A stretch of DNA of 35,711 bases from Klebsiella pneumoniae (GTDB lineage Bacteria; Pseudomonadota; Gammaproteobacteria; Ga0077536). The stretch lies in contig CAMATU010000017.1 in assembly GCA_945861225.1 (NCBI GenBank), positions 1-35,711 on the forward strand, read 5' to 3'. How positions within the stretch are numbered: position 1 is the first letter of the stretch; each line of letters starts with the position of its first letter. The translations under genes were made by a program, and so were the position numbers. Positions 12,764 through 20,710 of this stretch are shown here, in pieces. The notes beneath the pieces were generated by a model, which made no database searches, was not told the origin of the DNA, and saw only the letters and a program-made list of their open reading frames with translations.

Positions 12764-13939
12764 TTACGCCGTGCGCAAGGCGTAGCCGCGGATGTGCTGG
12801 ACAAATTCCGCGAGCGCCGCGATTCCGGTCGCCTCCGCTTCGCGACACCACACCTGCAACTGATCGAGCAGACGCTCCTGGCTCGCCGAGCGTTCGCTGA
12901 ACAACGCGCTCAATTGTTGCTGAAACTGATAGACCACGGTGAGCGCGCGACTGTGCGCCAGCCCATCGTTCAGCAATGCACGATCCTGTTCAAGGAGAAA
13001 AAGCGGCGAGCGACTGATTAGGCGCTTGATCGGTTTGAGGGTTCCTTTCACCTCACGCGCGGCCTGCCGCACTTCGTCGCGATGCACGCGATGCACCACG
13101 CGCTGCGCATAGTCGGCCATCACGTGCCATTGACTGATCACCATCGCGCGCAGGGTTTCCACATCCAGCCGGGGTTCGGCGCGGTCCGCGCTCAAGCGTG
13201 GCGCGAGCTTCTTGACCCTGGCGAGCTTGCACGCGCTGAGGATTTGGATGTAACACCAGCCAAGATCGAATTCCCATGGCTTGCTGGCGAAGCGGGCTGA
13301 ACTGGCAAATGCATGATGATTGTTGTGCAGCTCTTCGCCCCCGATCAGGATCCCCCACGGCGTGATATTGGTTGAGGTATCCGCCGTTTCGAAATTGCGG
13401 TACCCGCGCCAATGCCCAGTGCCATTGATAACGCCTGCCGCGAAAAACGGAATCCACGCCATCTGTAGCGCCCAGATCGAAAGCCCGATGGGACCGAATA
13501 GCGCGAGATTGCTCAGCAACATCACGCTAACCCCAATGCGATCACGACCAAACACATGCCGTTCCCACCAGTCGTCGGGGGTGCCATGGCCATACTTGGC
13601 GCGGGTTTCTTCTTTTCTGGCCTCAATCCGATAAAGCTCTGCGCCCTGCCACAGCACTTTGTTGATACCAAACACTTGTGGGCTGTGCGGATCCTGCGCA
13701 GTTTCGACGAAAGCGTGGTGCTTGCGGTGCACCGCCGTCCAGTTCTTGGTCGTCATGCCGGTCGTCAGCCATAGCCAAGTCCGGAAGAAGAACGCCACAG
13801 CGGGATGCAGATCGAGTGCGCGATGCGCTTGATTGCGATGCAGGTAGATCGTGACTCCCGCAATCGTGATGTGGGTGAACGCGAGAGTTACCAGAATGTA
13901 ACCCCACCAGGGTAGATCCAAATATCCAGTAAGCATCAT
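12764..13939 (-). CDS. Membrane fatty acid (acyl-lipid/acyl-CoA) delta-9-type desaturase, DesA-like
   Basis: A 391-residue di-iron membrane desaturase. The three histidine boxes are complete: HRNQAHR (34-40), HRKHH (71-75) and HNNHH (205-209), along with TTKNWTAVHRKHHAFVETAQDPHSP and the membrane stretches YILVTLAFTHITIAGVTIYL and VSVMLLSNLALFGPIGLSIWAL. It resembles Pseudomonas aeruginosa DesA, which inserts a delta-9 double bond into phospholipid acyl chains. A C-terminal ~130-residue soluble helical tail (LDVETLRAMVISQWHVMADY to the end) follows the catalytic part. The start is one of two adjacent ATG codons. It is convergent with rpmG and divergent from the ABC gene at 14128. Substrate position is inferred from family only. 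Confidence 0.88.
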   Translation of the reverse strand: MMLTGYLDLPWWGYILVTLAFTHITIAGVTIYLHRNQAHRALDLHPAVAFFFRTWLWLTTGMTTKNWTAVHRKHHAFVETAQDPHSPQVFGINKVLWQGAELYRIEARKEETRAKYGHGTPDDWWERHVFGRDRIGVSVMLLSNLALFGPIGLSIWALQMAWIPFFAAGVINGTGHWRGYRNFETADTSTNITPWGILIGGEELHNNHHAFASSARFASKPWEFDLGWCYIQILSACKLARVKKLAPRLSADRAEPRLDVETLRAMVISQWHVMADYAQRVVHRVHRDEVRQAAREVKGTLKPIKRLISRSPLFLLEQDRALLNDGLAHSRALTVVYQFQQQLSALFSERSASQERLLDQLQVWCREAEATGIAALAEFVQHIRGYALRTA

Positions 13940-14127
13940 TGCACCGTCTCGTAGTTGACTGTCCAGGCGGGTGGCATTTTGCCATGCTTCCCGGCGATAA
14001 ACTCATGACCTTTAAATCGTTAGCAAGTTCGCCCGGCAAACCTCGCGAACGCACTTCGACACCAGCGCCATCTCTATAGCGGCAGCGGCATGGACTTATG
14101 CTCACCCACAGAAAATAATGAGGCTTG

Positions 14128-15057
14128 ATGTCGTCGCCCCCCCTCCTCTGTGCGCTTGGCCTGTCGCGCCGTTTCGGCCGGCGGGTGGCGGTGGCTGAGA
14201 TTTCGCTAACGCTGCACCGCGGCGAAGTACTCGGCCTGCTGGGCCTGAACGGGGCCGGCAAATCCACCACCCTGCAAATGCTGGCCGGGGTGTTGGCCCC
14301 GCATACCGGGCAAATTGCACTCAATGGCCACGATTTGGCGCGGGCGCCGCTCGCGGCCAAACGCCACCTCGGTTATCTGCCCGAAATTCCGCCTTTGTTC
14401 AAGGATGCGACGGTGGACGAATTTTTGGCCTTTTGTGCGCAACTCCACGAGGTGCCGCGGAGCGCGGTCGCGGCCCTGGTTGAGCGCGCCAAGGCACGCT
14501 GTAACCTGGGCGCGGTGGGCGCGCGACTGATCCGCAATCTATCCAAGGGGTTTCAGCAACGGGTAGGTATCGCCCAGGCGATTGTGCACGAACCGGCGGT
14601 GCTCATTCTGGACGAACCCACCGTGGGTCTGGATCCCGCGCAGATTCAGGAAGTGCGGGACTTGATCCGCGCACTCAGTGCAGAACATGCGATTCTGCTC
14701 TCCACGCACTTGTTGACCGAAGCCGAGAATCTTTGCTCGCGAGTAGTGATCCTGCACCAGGGTCGCCTGGTGTATGACCAACCAATCGCTGACCAGCGAC
14801 AGCACATGGTGCTGCGTCTGCGCCGGCCGCCGCCGTTGGCGACATTGCAAAACATCCTGGAAACCCCCAACGTCCGCGAAGTCGCCAGCGGCCACTTCGA
14901 ATTCGAAACGCCCGCCGAGCCCGCGGCTACAGAGCGCGTGGTGGCTGCCGCGGTCGCCCATGCCTGGGGCTTGTCTGAACTCAGTCCTGGTGGCTCCATG
15001 CTCGAGCGGACCTTTCTCGACCTCACGCGCGAATACCGTGCCGCAGGTGTCGCTTGA
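14128..15057 (+). CDS. ABC transporter ATP-binding protein (GldA/NatA-like)
   Basis: A 309-residue ABC ATPase. Walker A is GLNGAGKST at 39-47, the Q-loop region is LGYLPEIPPLF, the signature is degenerate LSKGFQQR (138-145), and Walker B with the catalytic Glu is VLILDEPTVGLDP (158-170), followed by the switch His in LLSTHLLTEAENLC. The C-terminal extension is typical of ABC-2 exporter ATPases. An ATG at 14128 was chosen; a TTG one codon earlier is possible. The stop overlaps the following permease start (TGATG). With the next two genes it forms a GldA-GldF-GldG-like set; in Bacteroidetes that set serves gliding, but in proteobacteria the substrate is unknown. Confidence 0.92.
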   Translation: MSSPPLLCALGLSRRFGRRVAVAEISLTLHRGEVLGLLGLNGAGKSTTLQMLAGVLAPHTGQIALNGHDLARAPLAAKRHLGYLPEIPPLFKDATVDEFLAFCAQLHEVPRSAVAALVERAKARCNLGAVGARLIRNLSKGFQQRVGIAQAIVHEPAVLILDEPTVGLDPAQIQEVRDLIRALSAEHAILLSTHLLTEAENLCSRVVILHQGRLVYDQPIADQRQHMVLRLRRPPPLATLQNILETPNVREVASGHFEFETPAEPAATERVVAAAVAHAWGLSELSPGGSMLERTFLDLTREYRAAGVA

Positions 15058-15806
15058 TGATTTGCGTGGTCCTCAAGCGCGAAATGTTGGCGCTGTTCCG
15101 TTCGCCCTTCGCGTGGTGCGTGCTCGCCGCCGTGCAGTTTTTAATTGCGTACCAATTCCTCGCGCAGATCGATATTTTTCTACAGTACCTGCCGAAAATT
15201 CGCAGCCTCGCCGAGCCGCCCGGCGTGGCGCAGTTGGTGATCGTGCCGACCTTCCACATCACCGGCTTTCTGTTGTTGTTCCTTATCCCCGTCCTCACTA
15301 TGCAAACCTTCAGCGGCGAACGACGCGCGGGCACCTTGGCGCTGTGGTACAGCGCGCCGATCACGTTGCACGCGCTGGTGCTAGGCAAGTTCCTCGGCGT
15401 GATGAGCTTGCTGGGACTGATTTGGGGCTTGAATGCGCTGATGCCGCTTACCCTGCTGTGGGGGACTGCCCTTGATCTCGGCACCTACGCCAGCGGTCTG
15501 CTGGGATTATTGTTGTTAATGATGGCCGGCACTGCGCTCGGCTTGTGGTATTCAGCGCTGACCGCGCAACCCGCGATCGCGGCAATTGCGACCTTTGCGA
15601 CCTTGCTCAGTCTGTGGCTCATCGATTGGGCGAGTCAATTGGAAAAAGATCCGGGCCTGCTCACGCAATGGTCGCTGCTGACGCATTTTCAAAATTTAAC
15701 GCGCGGCCTCGTGGACACCTTCGATATCGCCTATTTCGTGCTGCTTACTGGCAGTGCGCTCGCGCTCACAGTGTGGACCTTGGCCGGGGAACGGCGTGCG
15801 TTCTAG
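15057..15806 (+). CDS. ABC-2 type permease (GldF-like)
   Basis: A roughly 249-residue permease with six likely membrane segments: SPFAWCVLAAVQFLIAYQF, FLLLFLIPVLTMQTF, a stretch at VLGKFLGVMSLLGLIWGLNAL, YASGLLGLLLLMMAGTALGLWYSAL, IAAIATFATLLSLWLIDW and AYFVLLTGSALALTVWTL. The cytoplasmic loop FSGERRAGTLALWYSAPI is the conserved ABC-2/GldF motif that couples to the ATPase. The ATG at 15057 overlaps the ATPase stop by one base. The gene overlaps the start of the GldG-like gene by 11 bases. Confidence 0.9.
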   Translation: MICVVLKREMLALFRSPFAWCVLAAVQFLIAYQFLAQIDIFLQYLPKIRSLAEPPGVAQLVIVPTFHITGFLLLFLIPVLTMQTFSGERRAGTLALWYSAPITLHALVLGKFLGVMSLLGLIWGLNALMPLTLLWGTALDLGTYASGLLGLLLLMMAGTALGLWYSALTAQPAIAAIATFATLLSLWLIDWASQLEKDPGLLTQWSLLTHFQNLTRGLVDTFDIAYFVLLTGSALALTVWTLAGERRAF

Positions 15807-17112
15807 AGCGCTGCATTTTTTATTGGCACTGCTTATCGTCCTGGTCGCCGGTGCGCTCGGGTGGTGGACCGCGCACCACCACACCAGTATTGATCTGAGT
15901 GCTAATGCTCGCCATTCGCTGGCGAAGGCGAGTATCCAGGCCCTGCAGGCCATCAAGGCGCCATTGAGCATCACGGCCTATGTCCCGGCGCATCATCAAG
16001 CGCGTACGGCGATCACCGAACTGGTCGCACGTTACCAACGTTATCGTCCCGCCTTGAAATTGAATTTCACTGATCCCGCAAGCGTCGCCGACGTGCTGCG
16101 TGCGCAGACTATCAACGATGGCGAACTCGTCATCCATGCTGGCGCGCGTGATGAACATCTCAAGCGCTACACCGAAGAAGCCTTTACGCAGGCCCTGCTG
16201 CGCTTGGTACGCCAGGACACGCAATGGATTGCGTTTGTGACCGGTCACGGTGAGCGCAGGCCCACGGGCCTCGCCAATTTTGATGTGCGCGACTGGGCCG
16301 AGGTATTGAAGGGCCGTGGTTATCGCGTGCAGGAATTGAATCTTGCTGAACAGGTGGCCGTGCCGGATAACACCGCGCTGCTCGTGATGGCGAGTCCCCA
16401 GCTGGCGTATCTGCCGGGCGAAGTCCGCCTGATCACAGATTATGTGGCGCGCGGCGGAGCGCTCCTCTGGTTGCTTGAACCCGATACGCCGGCAGCGTTC
16501 GACGCCCTCGGGCGCAGCCTCGGGGTCGTGCGGTTACCAGCGACGGTGGTCGATCCCATTGCCCAGGCGCTCGGCGTTGAGAACCCCGCGATCACCGTCC
16601 TCACCCAATACCCGGCGCATGCTGTCACGGCAGATTTCCACGCGACGAGTCTGTTTCCGTTTGCAGTGCCTTTGGTAACTCACGCTCCCACCGGGTGGGA
16701 GGCAAACAATTTGCTTGAGACGGGTGCAAAGGCGTGGGGCGAAACTGGTGCGATGGCGGGGCATGTCGGGTATGCCGCAGGCCAGGACTACGCAGGTCCC
16801 TTAGCCTTAGCGATCACGTTGACGCGCCGGCAGGCCGGCCGTGAACAACGCCTGGTGGTGGTGGGTGACGGCGATTTTTTGTCGAACACGTATCTCGGCA
16901 ATGGTGGCAATCAGGATCTCGGCACGCGGATGGTTGATTGGCTGACGGCTAACGAGGGTTTGCTCCGCATTGAATCGCGGATCGCGCCGGATGTGCGGCT
17001 TGAGCTCGCGCGTTGGCAACAGGCTGTGATTGGTTTTGGGTTCCTGTTCATTCTGCCGCTGGCCTTCTTCGCCAACGGCGTGTGGCTGGGCTGGCGTCGC
17101 CGCCGTGCCTGA
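15796..17112 (+). CDS. GldG-family ABC transport auxiliary protein
   Basis: A roughly 438-residue membrane-anchored protein. An N-terminal membrane helix (HFLLALLIVLVAGALGWWTA) is followed by a large predicted periplasmic domain of the ABC-type auxiliary family (PF09822): ITAYVPAHHQARTAITELVARYQRY, VTGHGERRP, LLVMASPQLAYLPGEVRLITDYVARGGALLWLLEP, and VVVGDGDFLSNTYLGNGGN. A second helix (AVIGFGFLFILPLAFFANGVWLGW) closes the protein, with an Arg-rich tail. The GTG at 15796 has GGGGA upstream and overlaps the permease stop. mutM begins inside its last codons. In other proteobacteria a DUF4340 gene often follows; none is present here. Confidence 0.88.
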   Translation: MRSRALHFLLALLIVLVAGALGWWTAHHHTSIDLSANARHSLAKASIQALQAIKAPLSITAYVPAHHQARTAITELVARYQRYRPALKLNFTDPASVADVLRAQTINDGELVIHAGARDEHLKRYTEEAFTQALLRLVRQDTQWIAFVTGHGERRPTGLANFDVRDWAEVLKGRGYRVQELNLAEQVAVPDNTALLVMASPQLAYLPGEVRLITDYVARGGALLWLLEPDTPAAFDALGRSLGVVRLPATVVDPIAQALGVENPAITVLTQYPAHAVTADFHATSLFPFAVPLVTHAPTGWEANNLLETGAKAWGETGAMAGHVGYAAGQDYAGPLALAITLTRRQAGREQRLVVVGDGDFLSNTYLGNGGNQDLGTRMVDWLTANEGLLRIESRIAPDVRLELARWQQAVIGFGFLFILPLAFFANGVWLGWRRRRA

Positions 17113-17923
17113 ACTACCGGAAGTTGAGACGACCCGGCGCGGTGTCGCGCCGCATGTCGAGGGCCGCGTGGTAAGTGCGGTCAAGGTGCGGGAGGCACGT
17201 CTGCGCCAGCCTGTACCGGCGGATCTCGCAGCCTGTCTGCGCGGTCAACGCCTCACAGCCGTTCGCCGTCGCGCGAAGTATCTGCTTTTCGAATTTCCGC
17301 GCGGTACCTTGCTCGTGCACCTTGGCATGTCTGGCAGTTTGCGCATTCTCAAGGCCGGCACACAAGCGCAGAAGCACGATCATGTGGATGTGGAATTCGA
17401 TCACGAGATTTGTCTGCGCCTGCGCGATCCCCGTCGCTTCGGCTTGATGCTGTGGACAACGGAAAATCCGCTACTGCATCCGCTGCTCGCCGCACTAGGC
17501 CCAGAGCCGTGGGACAGCCGCTTCTCGGCGGAGTATCTCGGTGCGCTCGCGCATACGCGGTCCGGCGCGGTCAAGAATTTTCTAATGGATGGTGCGGTGG
17601 TAGTCGGGGTGGGTAACATCTACGCGAGTGAAGCCCTGCATCGGGCCCACATCCATCCGTCACGCCCCGCCCGCCGGGTGAGTCAGGCGCGCTACGGCGA
17701 TTTAGTGGACGTGGTGCGCGCGGTGCTCGAAGAGGCGATTCGCTTCGGCGGCACCACGCTCCGCGATTTCACTCACGATGACGGCAAACCCGGCTATTTC
17801 CGCAATGAGCTTAAGGTGTATGGCCGCGCCGGCGAGCCGTGCCTGCAGTGCGGCGCAGGCGAAATCCGGCAGCGGGTAATCGGCCAGCGCATGAGTTATT
17901 TCTGCGCGCGCTGCCAACGGTAG
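17105..17923 (+). CDS. mutM: Formamidopyrimidine-DNA glycosylase
   Basis: A 272-residue Fpg/MutM glycosylase and AP lyase that removes 8-oxoguanine and formamidopyrimidines. The catalytic N-terminus PELPEVETTRRG (Pro2, Glu3) is intact, Lys58 is in RRRAKYLLFEF, the helix-two-turn-helix has VVGVGNIYASEALHRAHIHP, and the C-terminal zinc finger is C-x2-C ... C-x2-C (CLQC, CARC) ending at residue 271. The correct start is the GTG at 17105, since the mature enzyme must begin with PELPE. It overlaps the GldG-like gene by 8 bases, so expression is likely coupled to the ABC operon. Confidence 0.96.
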   Translation: MPELPEVETTRRGVAPHVEGRVVSAVKVREARLRQPVPADLAACLRGQRLTAVRRRAKYLLFEFPRGTLLVHLGMSGSLRILKAGTQAQKHDHVDVEFDHEICLRLRDPRRFGLMLWTTENPLLHPLLAALGPEPWDSRFSAEYLGALAHTRSGAVKNFLMDGAVVVGVGNIYASEALHRAHIHPSRPARRVSQARYGDLVDVVRAVLEEAIRFGGTTLRDFTHDDGKPGYFRNELKVYGRAGEPCLQCGAGEIRQRVIGQRMSYFCARCQR

Positions 17924-17938
17924 TTATTCCTCGCGAAG

Positions 17939-18024
17939 TTCATAGGTCGGATAAGCGCAGCGTAATCCGACGTTTCGCCGTCGATGATGATGTCGGATTA
18001 CGCTGCGCTTATCCGACCTATGAA
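17939..18024. repeat. GGATAA-type palindrome, perfect 33-bp arms
   Basis: Left arm 17939-17971 (TTCATAGGTCGGATAAGCGC...) is exactly complementary to right arm 17992-18024, with a 20-base spacer. Each arm also contains the shorter palindrome GTCGGATTA...TTATCCGAC. It sits between the convergent ends of mutM (17923) and the small secreted-protein gene (18055). Confidence 0.88.
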
Positions 18025-18054
18025 TGCGGTCAACCTTGAAGTCACAACTCACCC

Positions 18055-18486
18055 TTACCGGTTGTCGTAGTAAATCGAAACGCCGGGTCGGGGCCCGTAA
18101 TAATTCGGCTGCGCGTAGTCATTAGGGTGCTGGTACGACTGATTACGTCCATAACCACCATCCCGGCCATAGGAATCGTGGTGGTCATCGCGCCGGTCGC
18201 GATGCCGGCCGCCACGGGAGTCGCGCCGCGAAGCGCGGTCGTCATAGCCGTCCTGATAACCGTGTCGATAAGCATGATGATCATCACGTTCGCCTTGCCG
18301 CCGGGGATAGGGCTGCACGAAGAACGGGCGCGTCGGTAACACCGGCTGCTGATGGCGCGGCGGATAGTAACCCCCACGATCATCATAGTCGCGCGAGCGC
18401 ATTGAACCGAAACTGCGCTGGTCGGCCAGTGCGCTCAACGTCGTAAGAAGGAGGAACAGTCCCGGTAAAATCTGGCGATTCAACAT
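18055..18486 (-). CDS. Small secreted Arg/Asp/His/Tyr/Gly-rich low-complexity protein, function unknown
   Basis: A 143-residue protein with a clear signal peptide (MLNRQILPGLFLLLTTLSALA, cleavage after about residue 21). The mature part is almost entirely R, D, H, Y, G and Q, with blocks such as GERDDHHAYRHGYQDGYDD and RHRDRRDDHHDSYGRDGGYG; it contains no Cys and is predicted disordered. The signal peptide, normal start and free-standing position argue that it is a real gene. Metal binding through the His/Asp clusters or adhesion to polyanions are only guesses from composition. It is divergent from the TraB-family gene (128-base gap) and convergent with mutM. Confidence 0.7.
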   Translation of the reverse strand: MLNRQILPGLFLLLTTLSALADQRSFGSMRSRDYDDRGGYYPPRHQQPVLPTRPFFVQPYPRRQGERDDHHAYRHGYQDGYDDRASRRDSRGGRHRDRRDDHHDSYGRDGGYGRNQSYQHPNDYAQPNYYGPRPGVSIYYDNR

Positions 18487-18614
18487 AGCGTCATCCTCAA
18501 CACTTAGGGGCCCAGCGCAATCATGCGCCGGTCAGCGAGAATGGGGCAAGCCACACCCTAACGCCAGCGCACTTAATCTCGGCTGAATTGCGCGCACTCC
18601 GTTAAACTTCGACC

Positions 18615-19841
18615 ATGCTTAACAATTTGCCCCCCATGCTCCGCGCTGACGAGATTGCAGCGCCGCCCTTTCGTGAAGTTCAAATCGGCACCAGTTCCAT
18701 CCGCCTGCTCGGCACTGCCCATGTGTCGCGCGCGAGCCGCGATGCCGTGACGCGCGAAATTGCGTGCGGCGATTACGACTGCATCGCGGTCGAGTTATGC
18801 GCCAGTCGGGCCAGCGCGCTGAGCGATCCCGAGGCATTGGCGAAAATGGACCTGGTGAAAGTAATTCGTGAAGGCAAGGCGACCTTAATCGCGGCCATGT
18901 TGGCGCTGGGTGCGTTTCAGCAACGCTTAGGGCATCAATTCGGCATTGAACCCGGCGCGGAAATGCGCGCCGCTATCGACGGCGCACGTGAGCGTAAGCT
19001 GCCGCTGGCGACGATTGATCGGGATATCGGCATCACCTTGCGACGCATCTATCGCAAGGTGCCGTGGTGGCGGCGGACGTTTCTGTTCAGTGGTTTGCTG
19101 GCGAGCGCGCTCACCACCGAGGTCATCGCTGAAGAAGAGATCGAGCGCCTGAAAGATCGCGACCTGTTGGAAGCGACCTTTGCCGAGTTCGCACGCACCG
19201 CAGATGAGATCTACACGCCGTTGATAGTCGAGCGCGACCAATTCATGGCGGCCCGCCTGGAGCAACTCGCAGCCTCCGGGCATGCGCGAATTTTGGCGGT
19301 GGTCGGCGCCGGGCATCTTGGCGGCCTCTGTGATGTGTTGACCGCGCGCATCGCAGATCCGCGTGACACGTTAATCAACTTGGAGACCTTAGCGCCGCCT
19401 TCGCGGATGTGGCGCGCGCTGCCGTGGTTACTCGCGATCTTCATCGTAGGTGGCATTGCGCTTGGTTTTGCGCGCAATCCGGAGATCGGCTGGCGCATGG
19501 TGGCCGAGTGGGTGGTGTTTACCGGCGGACTTTCCGCCCTCGGTGCCCTGTGCGCTGGGGCCCATCCATTCACCATTGTGACCGCCTTGGTGGGGGCCCC
19601 GTTCACCACCCTGCATCCCGCGATTGGCATTGGGATGTTTACCGCCTTGAGTGAGGCCTATATCCGACGCCCGACGGTGGGCGATTTCAGTCGTCTGCGG
19701 CGTGAGACTGCACACTGGCGCGGCTGGTGGCAGAACCGCGTGGCGCGCACCCTGCTGGTGTTTCTGTTGAGTGGACTTGGCGCGTCACTCGGAACCTATA
19801 TCGGTGGCTATCGAATCGGCCGTCAACTGTTCGGCGGTTAA
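18615..19841 (+). CDS. TraB/Tiki-type membrane protein
   Basis: A 408-residue TraB-family protein. The two conserved GxxH motifs and acidic site are visible: LLGTAHVSRAS near the N-terminus, VAVELC (as IAVELCASR), and VVGAGHLGGL in the middle, with PLATIDRDIGITLRR between. The C-terminal third has membrane segments ALPWLLAIFIVGGIALGF, MVAEWVVFTGGLSALGALC, a hydrophobic loop with PFTTLHPAIGIGM, and LLVFLLSGLGASLGTYIG. The family is named for enterococcal pheromone shutdown TraB and is related to the Tiki metalloproteases; the role in proteobacteria is unknown. A pseudouridine synthase gene follows after 3 bases, indicating one transcript. Confidence 0.88.
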   Translation: MLNNLPPMLRADEIAAPPFREVQIGTSSIRLLGTAHVSRASRDAVTREIACGDYDCIAVELCASRASALSDPEALAKMDLVKVIREGKATLIAAMLALGAFQQRLGHQFGIEPGAEMRAAIDGARERKLPLATIDRDIGITLRRIYRKVPWWRRTFLFSGLLASALTTEVIAEEEIERLKDRDLLEATFAEFARTADEIYTPLIVERDQFMAARLEQLAASGHARILAVVGAGHLGGLCDVLTARIADPRDTLINLETLAPPSRMWRALPWLLAIFIVGGIALGFARNPEIGWRMVAEWVVFTGGLSALGALCAGAHPFTIVTALVGAPFTTLHPAIGIGMFTALSEAYIRRPTVGDFSRLRRETAHWRGWWQNRVARTLLVFLLSGLGASLGTYIGGYRIGRQLFGG

Positions 19842-19844
19842 CCC

Positions 19845-20606
19845 GTGCGTAGCCTGCGCGCCAAAACCCGCGAAGATCGTCACATCGGGTTAGCGCGTGC
19901 CTTGTCCAAGCGCGGCATTTGTTCGCGCGCCGCAGCGGCCGAATTAATCAGCGCTGGCAGGGTGCGTTTGAATGGCGTGATCGTGCGCGATCCTGAAGCC
20001 CCCACGCGCACCGACAGCCTGATTGAAATGGACGGGGCACCGCTCGCGCACGTCGCGCCAGTGTATGTGATGCTCAACAAACCGCGTGGCCTGATCACCA
20101 CCGCCGCGGATGAACGCGGACGCGCTACCGTCTACCGCTGCTTCACTGACAGCACACTGCCGTGGTTAGCACCTGTCGGTCGCCTCGATCAGGCGAGCGA
20201 AGGAGTACTGCTGTTTACCAATGATTCGGAATGGTCTGCCGCGTTACTGAGCCCGCGCCATCAAGTGCCGCGCACCTATCACGTGCAAGTGGAAGGAATT
20301 CCGCCAGCAGGGACCATGGCGCGCCTGAACGAAGGCGTGCTCGCGCGCGATGGCGAGTTGTTACGCGTACAGCGCGCGAATTTGCTGCGCCAAGGCGAGC
20401 GCAACGCCTGGCTTGAATTTGCGCTACTGGAAGGTCGCAACCGACATCTGCGACGAATGTTGGAGGCTGTCGGCCATCCGGTGTTGCGCTTGCTGCGCAT
20501 TGCGATCGGGGATTTGGCGTTAGGGGATCTCGCGAAAGGGGCGTGGCGGCATTTGAGTATGGCGGAGGTGCGGCAATTGGCGGTGCCGGGGGGGGCGAAT
20601 AGTTAA
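19845..20606 (+). CDS. RsuA/RluB/RluE/RluF-family pseudouridine synthase
   Basis: A 253-residue rRNA pseudouridine synthase. An S4 RNA-binding domain (about 16-62: LARALSKRGICSRAAAAELISAGRVRLNG) precedes the catalytic domain with VYVMLNKPRGLITT and the active-site motif GRLDQASEGVLLFTND (Asp115). It ends with the LLEGRNRHLRRMLEAVGHPVLRLLR block typical of this family. The exact target uridine (16S or 23S) cannot be told from the sequence. It starts at a GTG 3 bases after the TraB-family stop. A palindrome separates it from the convergent MFS gene. Confidence 0.92.
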   Translation: MRSLRAKTREDRHIGLARALSKRGICSRAAAAELISAGRVRLNGVIVRDPEAPTRTDSLIEMDGAPLAHVAPVYVMLNKPRGLITTAADERGRATVYRCFTDSTLPWLAPVGRLDQASEGVLLFTNDSEWSAALLSPRHQVPRTYHVQVEGIPPAGTMARLNEGVLARDGELLRVQRANLLRQGERNAWLEFALLEGRNRHLRRMLEAVGHPVLRLLRIAIGDLALGDLAKGAWRHLSMAEVRQLAVPGGANS

Positions 20607-20618
20607 AGGTCTGTCATC

Positions 20619-20703
20619 TTCATAGGTTGGATGAGCGCAGCGTTATCCGACATCATGGTAACGGCACAGTGTCGGATTACGCTGCGCTCATCCAACCTAT
20701 GAA
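20619..20703. repeat. GGATAA-type palindrome with compensated arm changes
   Basis: Left arm 20619-20651 (TTCATAGGTTGGATGAGCGC...) pairs with right arm 20671-20703 with one mismatch in 33. Compared with the copies at 17939 and 24492, two bases differ in the left arm (C to T, A to G), and both have the matching change in the right arm. It lies between the convergent ends of the pseudouridine synthase gene (20606) and the MFS gene (20711). Confidence 0.87.
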
Positions 20704-20710
20704 CTATGAA

